Of a stretch of DNA of 64,000 nucleotides, positions 34,412-43,262 are shown in pieces. The position numbers and the translations under genes were made by a program. The notes below the pieces were generated by a model. The model had not been told where the DNA came from. It made no database searches and saw only the letters and a list, made by a program, of their open reading frames with translations. How positions within the stretch are numbered: position 1 is the first letter of the stretch; every line of letters starts with the position of its first letter. Location of the stretch: positions 2,356,001 through 2,420,000 of the forward strand of contig OW818693.1 of NCBI GenBank assembly GCA_942493335.1, read 5' to 3'. This DNA comes from JAEWSN01 sp942493335. GTDB taxonomy: Bacteria > Bacillota > Clostridia > DSM-8532.

Positions 34412-36283
34412 TCAGGGTGTTGTCGAGGCTGCAGGAGTCGCCGCCGGATCAGCAGGGGGTGCATCCGGCGTCGCAACAGGCGTGGGTTCCGTTCCGGATG
34501 CCTCCGGCGCGACGGTACTCCCGTCGGGGGAAGGCGTCGGTTCCGTGGGTTCGCTGCCATCCGGAATGGAACCGTCAGGGGAAGCAGTGGCCGGATCAGG
34601 CGTGGGGGTCGGAGATTCAACCGGCACAACCACGCCCCCGTCGGAAGGAACTTCCACGGCTGGCGGTGTGGACGCTGCGGGTTTGGGGGTCGGCTTGACG
34701 CCGGGCTTTCCTCCTGAAGACTTGCCAGAATCCGTTGTCTTGGCGGGATTCAGAATGCCGCCGCCAAGCACGAATTGCTCGTGCCCGTTGATCTTCTGAT
34801 ATTTCGTCTCAAGCGTAACCGACTCGATGACGAATTTCGCCTGAATCAGATTCTTCCCCAGCTGGGCGTAGTCTCCGACCTTTTGATCGCCGACGATGCT
34901 TGTTTCCATGTATTCCGTGTAATGGTTCGCCAGATCCATGATCTTGCCCATTTTCCCCAATGTCAGCTGTTGTTCCATGAACGCCTTTACAAAGAGGTTC
35001 TGGTTCTCCTTGCGGCCAAGGTCCCCGATTTCGAACCATTTGCCCTTGCTGTTGTATCCCTTGCGGAACCGCACGAATCCTTCGGCGTTGTAGCCATCCA
35101 GGAGCTGTTCGCCCGCCTGCAGGTCGATCTTCAGGTTCTGGGTCGGATCGCTGTAACGCATGGAATACGGGACATCCACGCGGACACCGCCGAATTCGTC
35201 GACGATGTTGCGGAAGCTTTCCGGTTTCACGAAGATGAAATCGTCGATGGAGAGGGAGAACATTTCCTCGATGAGATCGGCCGTGAAGTCATAATCCGGC
35301 GTGCCAAAACGCGAGCTGTCCACCCGGTATTTGATGATCTTGCCCAACTTGTGCGCCGCATTGATCTTGCGGAGGGCCGGATCCGAGTTGATGTTCGAAA
35401 GGTGCGGCTTGATGAGGGAAACCGCCTTTGGACTGTAGTCCACGTACAGATCGCGCGGAATGTTGATGAGCCTCACCTTTCCGGTGTCCTGATCCATGCT
35501 CACGATCAGAAGCGTATCAAACAGATTCGCCTCCATGTCACGGGCGATGACGAGGATGTTGATGGCGGACGGCGAAACAATCGGACCGATGTCCGGCTTG
35601 GCCGCCAGCAGCGGGAAGGGTTTGATATTGGCCTCATGATCCCGGTTCGCACGGATGGCTTCTCCCTTGTCGTCCGGAGAAAACAGGCCTGCGACAGCCT
35701 GTCCGACTGCGGTTTTCGCGATCGGTTCGGGCGCCCAGAAATAGCGGTAGATTCCATAAGCCAGCACCAGAAGGAGTATGATCCCCACAACGAGAAGAAC
35801 GCGGTGATGTTTTTTCTTTTTTGCACCAGGTCCGCCCGCCGGCGGTTGTCCGCCCGTTCCACCCGCAGCGCCACCGTTCCGACCGCCATTGCCTCCGTTG
35901 CCTCCGTGACTGCCCCGGTTGTCCTTCGCCGACGCAATGCCGCCTTCCCCTTGCTGGCGACGCGCCGCCAGGACCGGCTGTGGCGTGTTTCCCCGCAGTT
36001 CCTGGCCTGGTTCCTTCCTGTATCGGTCCCAGCCGGTTGCGGACAACACGCCTGAATTCTGACTGGCGCTCATCCGATTTTGATGTCCTGCCAACTCCGG
36101 CCCACCCTTTTGGATTCCATGCACGCGTGCGGCATTCCGACCAGGCAATTCCTCTTCCCCTGAAAAACCATAGGTTGGATTGCGGCTGCTGTTCCGTCCG
36201 AGCAGATCATCCTGCACGCCCGTTCCATTCCGACTGTTTCTTTCGTTCTGTCCTCGCCCCTGCTGCTGTCCGGATTCTGTCAT
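34412..36283 (-). CDS. LytR-CpsA-Psr (LCP) family cell-wall ligase
   Basis: LCP enzymes transfer teichoic acid or other glycopolymers from lipid carriers to peptidoglycan, outside the membrane. The protein has a long Asn/Gly/Gln-rich cytoplasmic N-terminus (1-155), one transmembrane helix (VLLVVGIILLLVLAYGIY, about 162-180), and an LCP domain (about 240-470: DTLLIVSMDQDTGKVRLINI, PRDLYVDYSP, GYNAEGFVRFRKGY). The end is a Pro/Thr/Ser-rich tail (about 545-623). Start at 36283 follows AGAGGTC; an upstream in-frame ATG at 36367 lacks a site. At 623 residues it is longer than most LCP proteins because of the two low-complexity ends. Confidence 0.9.
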   Translation of the reverse strand: MTESGQQQGRGQNERNSRNGTGVQDDLLGRNSSRNPTYGFSGEEELPGRNAARVHGIQKGGPELAGHQNRMSASQNSGVLSATGWDRYRKEPGQELRGNTPQPVLAARRQQGEGGIASAKDNRGSHGGNGGNGGRNGGAAGGTGGQPPAGGPGAKKKKHHRVLLVVGIILLLVLAYGIYRYFWAPEPIAKTAVGQAVAGLFSPDDKGEAIRANRDHEANIKPFPLLAAKPDIGPIVSPSAINILVIARDMEANLFDTLLIVSMDQDTGKVRLINIPRDLYVDYSPKAVSLIKPHLSNINSDPALRKINAAHKLGKIIKYRVDSSRFGTPDYDFTADLIEEMFSLSIDDFIFVKPESFRNIVDEFGGVRVDVPYSMRYSDPTQNLKIDLQAGEQLLDGYNAEGFVRFRKGYNSKGKWFEIGDLGRKENQNLFVKAFMEQQLTLGKMGKIMDLANHYTEYMETSIVGDQKVGDYAQLGKNLIQAKFVIESVTLETKYQKINGHEQFVLGGGILNPAKTTDSGKSSGGKPGVKPTPKPAASTPPAVEVPSDGGVVVPVESPTPTPDPATASPDGSIPDGSEPTEPTPSPDGSTVAPEASGTEPTPVATPDAPPADPAATPAASTTP

Positions 36284-36378
36284 GAATGACCTCTTGCCGC
36301 TTCCATTGCGGGTTTCACCTTTTTTCTGGGATATCCATGCGGCCGAGTGCCAGCCATGAAACCCCACAAATCATCATA

Positions 36379-38592
36379 TCACATCCCGCTTTCCGGCACC
36401 ACGTACGTCAGGAAAACGCCTACAAGCCTTGGATCAAACTGGCTTCCCATGCAGCGTTGAAGCTCCTCGCGCGCTTCCGTCACCGGAATCGGCATCCGGT
36501 AAGGCCTCTCTCCGGTCATGGCGTCATACGCATCCGCTATGGCAAGAATCCGCGCATACAGTGGAATGTCAAGACCTCCTGTTCCCTTGGGATATCCCCT
36601 TCCGTCCCACCACTCATGATGGGAGAGCACCTGCTCCGCCATTTCCGCATATTCATTGACTGTGCTCAGAATCCGGTACCCGACTTCCGAATGCCGCTTC
36701 AGATCCAACCATTCCTCCACATCCAGACTGCCGGGCTTCTCCAGCAGTTCCGCCTGCATGGCGATCTTCCCGATGTCATGCATCCTGCCCAGCATTGTCA
36801 GGTTCTCCGTTTCCGTCTCATTCAGTTCAAGGGCGACGGCCATCTTCCCGCACAAGCCCGAAACAATGCGCGCATGTTCCGCTTCCCGGGCATTCCGTCT
36901 GTAAAGCGTCTCCAGAATGGTCTTGATGGTGTGCTTCCGTACGATGGGGCTCTCGAACAGCTTTTTCCTGTACATGCGGTCTTCCGCCTGGTTGAAGACT
37001 TCCTGTATCGTGACGGAAGCTTCGTGTTTCGTTTCATATCCGAAGGAAATGGATACGTTCAGCATGCCGACGCGCTGTTCAAGCCCGAAGGCATGCATGC
37101 GTCGGATGATGTCTTCCGCTTCAGCCTCGTCCGTCTGCGGCAAGAGGAGAATGAACTCGTCCCCGCCCAACCGTGCAACGATGTCATCCGCCCGGCATCC
37201 CGCCTTCAGCACATTGGCCGCCGCCTTGAGCAGGGAATCGCCCATGAGATGTCCGAATGCGTCGTTGACAAGTTTGAGCCCGTTCACATCCGCCAGCAGG
37301 AGTGTCAACGGATAGTTTCGCTTCACGTCGAGGCGCTTGACCTCTTCCTCATAAAACCTGCGGTTGAAAATGCCTGTCATCTGATCATGATAACTGAGGA
37401 ACATCAGTTTCTGCTGCATCTCCCGACGTTCGACGACATCCCGCAGCAAGGCATGGTAAAGGGTGCGGTGATTCGATCGGATCACTGTCAGCATCACTTC
37501 CACCGGGATGCGGCTTCCATCCCGGCGTTGAAGCCACCATTCGAATTTCTGCCTGCCCGTCTGCGCGGCAAGACGGATCAACCTCCGGACTTCCTGCTCC
37601 GAGTTGATCCCTTCGGATTGACATTCCGGGGAAAACAGCCAAGGATTCTTCCCGATCAGCCCATCCCGGTCCGGAATGTCAAGGAGCTGAAGCACAGCAG
37701 CATTGCAGTCAATCACGATTTCGTCCTCAAGGATGAGCGCCGGATCGGATCCGCCATCAAAAAGCATCCGTGCATACCGTTCATTCGCATACAGTGCTTC
37801 CTGCGCTTCCGCTTTCTCCTGCATGGCCTTTTCCAGCACCATGTTTGCATCCTGCAACTCCGCAAGGCTCACGGACAACTCCTTCGTCCGCTGGCGCACA
37901 CGATCCTCCAGCGTCCGATTCATGTCCTCTGTCCGCCTCTTCTCCCGAGCCAGGAGATCAATCAGCATGAATGTACGCCATTCCTGCCTTTCCATGAACC
38001 AGACGGAAACGATGCCGAACAGGGTGATGCAGACAAGCAGTATGTTGGTGTCCAGGCGTTCCACGAAAGGAACGCCTGTGCCCCACGCGAGGATATTGAA
38101 GATTGCCACGAGCACCAACCCCGCAGTGGTCGCCCAGAAGAATCGGAGACGAAGCAGGGTAAAGACGAAGATGATCGTAAAGAAGAGGGCGTATCGGTAT
38201 CCATAGAATCCATGGAGCGACGCAAGTGCGTTGATCGCGAGCAGGCCAGCCCCCGCAAGCAACGCGAACAGGACAAGGAGCGGCTGTACGTGCCGGAGGA
38301 AGAAAGGTGTCCGCATCAGCAGGTACATGAGCAAGCTCAACGGAAGATACCCTGCAAAACGGATCAGAATGAAAACGGTCGTCAAGGCCGGAGGCATCAG
38401 CAGATCCACGAAGACAAAAGCGGAATAGACGAGCAGGCTCAACACGACGCTGACTCTGATCTGCCGGAGGGAACTCATGCCGAATTGCAACGAAAATTCC
38501 GCCTCCCTGGCGGAATCTCCGCCTGGATGCAGATACGGGTAGAGCGCTCGACCCAATGCCATCAAGCGTGGATTTTTCGTTTTAACCTTCAT
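36379..38592 (-). CDS. Membrane c-di-GMP protein: PAS, GGDEF and HD-GYP domains
   Basis: The N-terminal ~215 residues hold six or so transmembrane helices, then a coiled coil (about 215-275), a PAS domain (about 280-395), GGDEF (about 415-575) and HD-GYP (about 590-737). GGDEF is intact (GGDEF at about 476) and has an RADD inhibitory-site motif five residues ahead. HD-GYP has HDIGK (about 606) and HHEWWDGRGYPKG (about 655). So one protein carries both a likely synthase and a likely hydrolase for c-di-GMP; which prevails is unknown. It faces the LCP gene end with a ~95-base gap, and GGAGG lies 13 bases ahead of the ATG. Confidence 0.92.
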   Translation of the reverse strand: MKVKTKNPRLMALGRALYPYLHPGGDSAREAEFSLQFGMSSLRQIRVSVVLSLLVYSAFVFVDLLMPPALTTVFILIRFAGYLPLSLLMYLLMRTPFFLRHVQPLLVLFALLAGAGLLAINALASLHGFYGYRYALFFTIIFVFTLLRLRFFWATTAGLVLVAIFNILAWGTGVPFVERLDTNILLVCITLFGIVSVWFMERQEWRTFMLIDLLAREKRRTEDMNRTLEDRVRQRTKELSVSLAELQDANMVLEKAMQEKAEAQEALYANERYARMLFDGGSDPALILEDEIVIDCNAAVLQLLDIPDRDGLIGKNPWLFSPECQSEGINSEQEVRRLIRLAAQTGRQKFEWWLQRRDGSRIPVEVMLTVIRSNHRTLYHALLRDVVERREMQQKLMFLSYHDQMTGIFNRRFYEEEVKRLDVKRNYPLTLLLADVNGLKLVNDAFGHLMGDSLLKAAANVLKAGCRADDIVARLGGDEFILLLPQTDEAEAEDIIRRMHAFGLEQRVGMLNVSISFGYETKHEASVTIQEVFNQAEDRMYRKKLFESPIVRKHTIKTILETLYRRNAREAEHARIVSGLCGKMAVALELNETETENLTMLGRMHDIGKIAMQAELLEKPGSLDVEEWLDLKRHSEVGYRILSTVNEYAEMAEQVLSHHEWWDGRGYPKGTGGLDIPLYARILAIADAYDAMTGERPYRMPIPVTEAREELQRCMGSQFDPRLVGVFLTYVVPESGM

Positions 38593-38674
38593 GCAGGCGG
38601 TTCATCCTCCAGGCAGTTTCCACTCCCTGAGTCTTTACCACGGCCACCGCACAGCAATCAGGCAACAGCGCGCA

Positions 38675-39730
38675 TCATGCGATGCCTGACAGTTTCTGGA
38701 CGAAAAGTGACACTGCAGCCACAGCCACCCAGCAGCAGAATCCCAACAGGATGGGCCTTTTTCCGTTTCTGATCAGCTTCACGACATTCGTGTTCAATCC
38801 GATGGCGGACATGGCCATGACGATCAGAAATTTGCCCAAGGTCACCAAAGAGGCTGAAAGTCCGGCGGGAAGGGGAAGAAACGTATTCATGCAGGCAGTC
38901 AGAAGGAATCCGAGCACAAACCAGGGGAAAACCTTGCGGAAAGAAAACGCCCCTGTGCCTTCCTTCCTGGCCCTGCGCGCGGTATGAAGCGCCAGAAGAA
39001 GCGTGACGGGTACAATCATGAGCGTCCTCGTCAACTTGACAATGGTGGCCGTGGCCAGCGCCGTATTGTTGCCTGCCTGTGCGCTCCAGGCAGCCCCGGT
39101 CGCGACGACGGAGGATGTGTCATTGACGGCGGTTCCCGCCCACAAGCCGAATCCCGCATCGGAAAGCCCGAACAGGTGCCCCAGCGGCGGGAAAAGAAAG
39201 ACGGCAAGCACATTGAACAGGAAAATGGTGGAGATGGCCTGCGTCACTTCCTCATCCTTCGCATCGATGACAGGTGCCGTGGCCGCAATGGCAGATCCGC
39301 CGCAGATCGCGGTGCCAACGCCAACCAGGACTGTTTCATTGGCGGGGACGCCGAGCAGCCGCCCCATCAGCCAGGCAGTCAGAAACGCAGCCACCAGGGT
39401 GAAGACCATGACGGAAAGGGACTGAACACCGACCTGGAAGACGCGTGTCATGTTCATCTCGAATCCAAGAAGGATGATCGAAGTCTGCAGCAGTTTCTTG
39501 GAAGTAAAGCGGATGCCTTCGGGAAAAGCCTTCCCCGGCTTGAGCAGGCCTGCGCAGATGCCCAGCAGGATGGCGAAAACGGCACCGCCGACCACGGGAA
39601 TCGCTTTCCCAAGGAACCAGGCGGCCGCAGCGATGACCAGACAGAGCACGATCCCCGGTGCAAGTCGTTTGAACCGGTCCAGCGCCTCAGCGCCGGGTTT
39701 TCCCGTTGTGGGCCTCATTCCTTTATCCAT
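38675..39730 (-). CDS. YeiH/UPF0324 family putative sulfate exporter or anion transporter
   Basis: An integral membrane protein of about 351 residues with ten or so hydrophobic helices and the family signatures LQTSIILLGFEMNMTRVF, GVGTAICGGSAIAATAPVI and GTAVNDTSSVVATG. The YeiH family is annotated as putative sulfate exporters, sometimes tied to taurine or cysteine metabolism; transport has not been shown here. Start: ATG 39730 lies 11 bases after GGAAAGGA; an in-frame TTG at 39739 is too close to it. No regulator adjacent. Confidence 0.88.
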   Translation of the reverse strand: MDKGMRPTTGKPGAEALDRFKRLAPGIVLCLVIAAAAWFLGKAIPVVGGAVFAILLGICAGLLKPGKAFPEGIRFTSKKLLQTSIILLGFEMNMTRVFQVGVQSLSVMVFTLVAAFLTAWLMGRLLGVPANETVLVGVGTAICGGSAIAATAPVIDAKDEEVTQAISTIFLFNVLAVFLFPPLGHLFGLSDAGFGLWAGTAVNDTSSVVATGAAWSAQAGNNTALATATIVKLTRTLMIVPVTLLLALHTARRARKEGTGAFSFRKVFPWFVLGFLLTACMNTFLPLPAGLSASLVTLGKFLIVMAMSAIGLNTNVVKLIRNGKRPILLGFCCWVAVAAVSLFVQKLSGIA

Positions 39731-39855
39731 GGACAACAAGATCCTTTCCGATGCAAGCCGCTGCAGGATCCTTCTACAACCCTGTTTGGCCGATCATTCG
39801 CGTGACAATACCAACAAGGAATCCGGCAGCGACAAGTACCATCACGGGTGGTAAC

Positions 39856-39888
39856 AAAAAAGCAACTGCCGTCAGGCAGTTGCTTTTC
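39856..39888 (-). terminator. Intrinsic terminator after tRNA-Cys
   Basis: AAGCAACTGCC pairs with GGCAGTTGCTT around a 4-base loop and is followed by T residues on the minus strand, directly behind the tRNA-Cys gene. Confidence 0.88.
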
Positions 39889-39890
39889 AC

Positions 39891-39965
39891 TGGAGGTGCC
39901 ACCCAGATTTGAACTGGGGGATGAGGGTTTTGCAGACCCTGGCCTTACCACTTGGCTATGGCACC
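39891..39965 (-). tRNA. tRNA-Cys (anticodon GCA)
   Basis: Acceptor GGTGCCA pairs with TGGCACC, anticodon loop CTGCAAA holds GCA, T-loop GTTCAAATC, CCA encoded. A single-gene transcript with its own promoter and terminator. Confidence 0.97.
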
Positions 39966-40034
39966 ACATGCGGTTTTCAGCGATTGTTGGAATCCGGGAA
40001 GTTGATTCCGTTTCTCCAACGCACCGCGCATTTC

Positions 40035-40064
40035 ATTTTACAGGGGAAGCAGGGTTCCCGTCAA
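40035..40064 (-). promoter_or_regulatory. Sigma-A promoter of tRNA-Cys
   Basis: TTGACG and TAAAAT are 18 bases apart on the minus strand, about 70 bases ahead of the tRNA. The hexamers and spacing equal those of the tRNA-Met/Glu promoter. Confidence 0.7.
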
Positions 40065-40110
40065 GTGGATTGTGGAATTCATTCAGTAAGGAATGGATTC
40101 CAAGCCAGAT

Positions 40111-40145
40111 CCGGCAGGGAGGGTTCTTGTCCCTCCGAATGCCGG
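40111..40145. repeat. Two-tier hairpin upstream of the lipoprotein gene
   Basis: CCGGCA/TGCCGG encloses GGGAGG/CCCTCC with an 8-base loop and a 3-base bulge. It lies about 115 bases ahead of the lipoprotein ATG and could be a leader hairpin or a stray terminator. Confidence 0.5.
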
Positions 40146-40260
40146 GAAGCCCTGAAACAATGCTTCTTCAACAATCGTATACCCCATGTTCCGCATCGAA
40201 CGGATACGTCAACAATGACCTCGTTCCGGAAGAAGCTGCCGACATCAATGGAGGATTGCC

Positions 40261-40938
40261 ATGCGCAAATTCACTTTCAAGACCCCTTCCCGAAATCATA
40301 TGGAACGAACCGGCCGGATTCGGCTGCAAGCCCTGCTGGCCGGGCTTCTTCTTCTCCCCGTGCTGCTCTCGGGCTGCGGCTGGCTGTCCGGCGTGAAGGA
40401 CTGGCAGTCCGACACGCTCGGTCTGCCACGCACGTTCGAAGTCTATGATGACAGTGGAAACCAGACATTGTCTGTGCATGGCGGAAAAACCACCATCCAT
40501 CAGGCAACGGAGTTTGCAAAGAAAACAGTCGGCAGCGAGGGGCAGGTGTCCATCGCCAACAGCGGTATCATGGAAATCACCATCGACGGCCGACGCTGGC
40601 TTCATGCAGGTTCCACCCTCATCGCCTATGAGGACGGACTTGTGAACCTGGTCAACGAATATGACCGGGAAGCTGCTGTTACAGGTTCCACTTCAGGAGG
40701 TACCCTGCCGTCCTGGGACCGGGACATCACGAGCTTCAGAAAATTCTTCACCGGGCTGGACATGGTGCTTATCGTGAAAAACCAGGCAGGGAAAACCGTC
40801 GGGGTATTTGAGGGGAAGGATGTGTACTACGAACAGTCGGAAGTGGACAAGGCCACCAAGCTCTCGATCGATGGAAAGCGCCTTTATATCTATCGGTGCG
40901 ACTTCGAGTTCATGGAACGCTCGATTCTTGGCTCCTGA
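40261..40938 (+). CDS. Lipoprotein, DUF5052 family
   Basis: A 225-residue protein with a lipoprotein signal (hydrophobic ALLAGLLLLPVLLSGCG, lipobox LSGC), so it should be anchored to the outer face of the membrane. The rest (LPRTFEVYDDSGNQTLSVHG, GSTLIAYEDGLVNL, TGLDMVLIVKNQ) matches the pattern of DUF5052 lipoproteins of Firmicutes, whose function is unknown. GGAGG precedes the ATG. Its end overlaps the end of the histidine-kinase gene by 29 bases tail to tail. Confidence 0.85.
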   Translation: MRKFTFKTPSRNHMERTGRIRLQALLAGLLLLPVLLSGCGWLSGVKDWQSDTLGLPRTFEVYDDSGNQTLSVHGGKTTIHQATEFAKKTVGSEGQVSIANSGIMEITIDGRRWLHAGSTLIAYEDGLVNLVNEYDREAAVTGSTSGGTLPSWDRDITSFRKFFTGLDMVLIVKNQAGKTVGVFEGKDVYYEQSEVDKATKLSIDGKRLYIYRCDFEFMERSILGS

Positions 40939-42337
40939 CCTCCCCCATGGCACTTGTTTCAGAGAGGTTCCTCGGGTTGGCCGGATCCTCCAACAGCAGG
41001 CGACAGGTGAAATGGAACGTGCTTCCCTTCCCGGTATCGCTTTCCAGCCATAACCGGCCGCCCATACGTTCGGAAAGGCTGCGGGCGATGGCCAGTCCCA
41101 GTCCGGTTCCGCCATAACGGCGTGAATTGGAGCCATCCACCTGATGGAAGCTCTCGAAAATCCGCTCATGTTCCTCTTGTGGAATGCCAATCCCCGTGTC
41201 CGCAACCGTAAACTCAAGAAAAACGGACTTGGCTTCCCAGTCCGGCAATCTTCGGACATTCACCCGCACAGAACCTGCCTTCGTAAACTTGAACGCGTTG
41301 CCGACGAGGTTCATGAGGATTTGACGCAACCGGTACCGATCTCCCAGCACCCTTGCGGGTAGTGAATCATCAATGGAAATAAGCAAAGCGAGACCTTTCC
41401 CGTCGAAGGAGGGCTGGAACAGGATTCTGACATCCTGAAGCAATTCCCCGATATCGAAAGGAATCGTATCAAGCTCCAACCGGCCGGCCTCGATGCGTGA
41501 ATGATCCAGAATGTCGTTGATGATGTCGAGCAGGGAATCTGCGGAAGTCTTGAAGAGCTTCATGTATTCTTCCTGCTCTTCATCCAGCGCCGTGGTCTGC
41601 ATCAGTTGAATCATGCCGACCACGCCGTTCATGGGCGTACGGATTTCATGCGCCATGTTTGCCAGAAACTGGCTCTTCGACGCAACCGCCGTTTCCGCAG
41701 CTTCCTTGGCCTTGAGCGTCTCCAGATACTGGTTTTCCAAACCATTGTAGATGTTCTGGACAAGAAACATGAGAATCACGCCGTATACCTGACAGACAAG
41801 AAGATTGATATACCACGAGTTCCGGTAGTCATCGAAGCGGAGGCCATGAAAAACACCAAACTGGAGCAAAGCCGTCAGGACACCCATGGCTCCAAGGTTC
41901 CAGTAAACGACCTTTCTCACCTCATGACGCTCCATCATGCATCCGGACAGGATCAGCACACACATGACACAGCATAGGCCCGGTCCGTCAGGCCCCGTCG
42001 AAACCAGAAGAAGAAGGCTGCACAGATAGAGAAACAGGACGATGGCCATTTTCCGACGAAGCAGGACCAACTTTTTCCGGGTAAGAATCAGGAACATCGG
42101 AGGATAAATCAGTACCTCCACCAGTGCCTCCACCTGATGGCCTTCCCGGAGAAACTGCCAGGAACCGAAAAGAAAGATCGGTGGCAAAACGAAGAGAATG
42201 GCTACAGCACACAGGAAAAAAGTGAGTTGCCGCCAATACGCCAAACCCTGCTGCACCTCAAGACGATCCTCTTCTGCAAAAAGAAGATTCTGCACATGGA
42301 ATCGGAACCATGCCCACAAGCTCTGGCGCGCGCTCAC
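40910..42337 (-). CDS. Membrane histidine kinase, coupled to motB
   Basis: About six transmembrane helices (35-205), then a HisKA domain with AHEIRTPMNGV (phospho-accepting His near 230) and an HATPase domain with LMNLVGNAFKFTKAG, DTGIGIP and GTGLGLAIAR. No receiver domain is present, and no response regulator gene lies nearby. It starts with GTG, overlapping the motB stop as GTGA, so it is translated with motB. The signal and partner are unknown. The C-terminal ~25 residues past the catalytic domain are unconserved. Confidence 0.93.
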   Translation of the reverse strand: MSARQSLWAWFRFHVQNLLFAEEDRLEVQQGLAYWRQLTFFLCAVAILFVLPPIFLFGSWQFLREGHQVEALVEVLIYPPMFLILTRKKLVLLRRKMAIVLFLYLCSLLLLVSTGPDGPGLCCVMCVLILSGCMMERHEVRKVVYWNLGAMGVLTALLQFGVFHGLRFDDYRNSWYINLLVCQVYGVILMFLVQNIYNGLENQYLETLKAKEAAETAVASKSQFLANMAHEIRTPMNGVVGMIQLMQTTALDEEQEEYMKLFKTSADSLLDIINDILDHSRIEAGRLELDTIPFDIGELLQDVRILFQPSFDGKGLALLISIDDSLPARVLGDRYRLRQILMNLVGNAFKFTKAGSVRVNVRRLPDWEAKSVFLEFTVADTGIGIPQEEHERIFESFHQVDGSNSRRYGGTGLGLAIARSLSERMGGRLWLESDTGKGSTFHFTCRLLLEDPANPRNLSETSAMGEVRSQESSVP

Positions 42338-43260
42338 GGTGTTGCGTCCGCACCGGTTGCCGCCGGTGTTCCTTCTTCCACAACGGTTCCACTGGGCATG
42401 GCGGTGCCGGCTGCCGTCGATGCCGCGCCCGTTGTCACAGCACCTTCCGTCGTGACCGATCCGGTTTCCACAGCCGCTCCGGCATATCTCCGGACGACAT
42501 TGATTTCCACCCTGCGGTTCCTGGCACGCCCATCCTCCGTTTCATTGCTGTATTTGGGCTTGAATTCACCGAACGCCTGGATGGAAAACACGGACGGATC
42601 CATTTTCCCTTCCGAGATCAGGAAATTCATGACATTGATGGCGCGATAGGCGCTGAGCTCCCAGTTCGAACGAAAAAAGCCATTCTTCATCGGAATGTTG
42701 TCGGTATGGCCGGCCACCTCGATTTCGTTCTTGCCCAACGGCTGCAGCATGCCTGCCACATGGACAAGAAGCGGTTTGACACCGTCCTGCACTTCCGCAC
42801 CGCCGGACGCAAAGAGAACGATATCCTGCAGGACGATCGTAAGCCCCTGTGTCCCAAGTTCCACCTGGACCCGACCGTTGAAATCGCTCTCGGCAATCGC
42901 CTTTTCCAAATCATTCTTGATGGCCTGCATGGCGTCCTGTTCCATCGCACCATTTTTGATTCCGGTACCACCCGTCCCGGTGCCAATCGCACCGCCGGTC
43001 GTGCCTCCCGTTCCACCGGAAGGGCCGGGGGTTGCAGGAACCGGCATGGGGATGATGGCCCCCGCATCTGTTTTCAGGACACCGGTTCCTCCTGCGAAGA
43101 TGACATTGAACTGGGATGCAAGGGCTTCAAACTTGGCCTGGTCAACCTTTCCCATGGCAAACATGACGATGAACAAGGCAAGGAGCAGGGTGAGCATGTC
43201 CGCATACGGAATCAGCCAGGTTTCGTCGGGGTGCTCTTCGTGATGTACCTTCTTGGCCAT
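42334..43260 (-). CDS. motB: MotB, flagellar stator protein with OmpA domain
   Basis: The N-terminal transmembrane helix includes PYADMLTLLLALFIVMF with the ion-channel Asp at residue 21. A Gly/Thr-rich linker (about 80-110) leads to the peptidoglycan-binding OmpA-like domain (EVAGHTDNIPM, NWELSAYRAINVM, GRARNRRVEI). The unusual part is a ~45-residue Ala/Gly/Thr/Val-rich tail after the OmpA domain. MotB with MotA forms the ion-driven stator; whether H+ or Na+ cannot be told. It follows motA by 2 bases and is coupled to the kinase gene. Confidence 0.95.
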   Translation of the reverse strand: MAKKVHHEEHPDETWLIPYADMLTLLLALFIVMFAMGKVDQAKFEALASQFNVIFAGGTGVLKTDAGAIIPMPVPATPGPSGGTGGTTGGAIGTGTGGTGIKNGAMEQDAMQAIKNDLEKAIAESDFNGRVQVELGTQGLTIVLQDIVLFASGGAEVQDGVKPLLVHVAGMLQPLGKNEIEVAGHTDNIPMKNGFFRSNWELSAYRAINVMNFLISEGKMDPSVFSIQAFGEFKPKYSNETEDGRARNRRVEINVVRRYAGAAVETGSVTTEGAVTTGAASTAAGTAMPSGTVVEEGTPAATGADATP

Positions 43261-43262
43261 CC

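Noticed and set aside
36286..38772. 828-codon + strand frame opposite the GGDEF/HD-GYP gene
   Set aside because: Translation is His/Pro/Arg-rich with no domain; the opposite strand has intact GGDEF and HD-GYP motifs.
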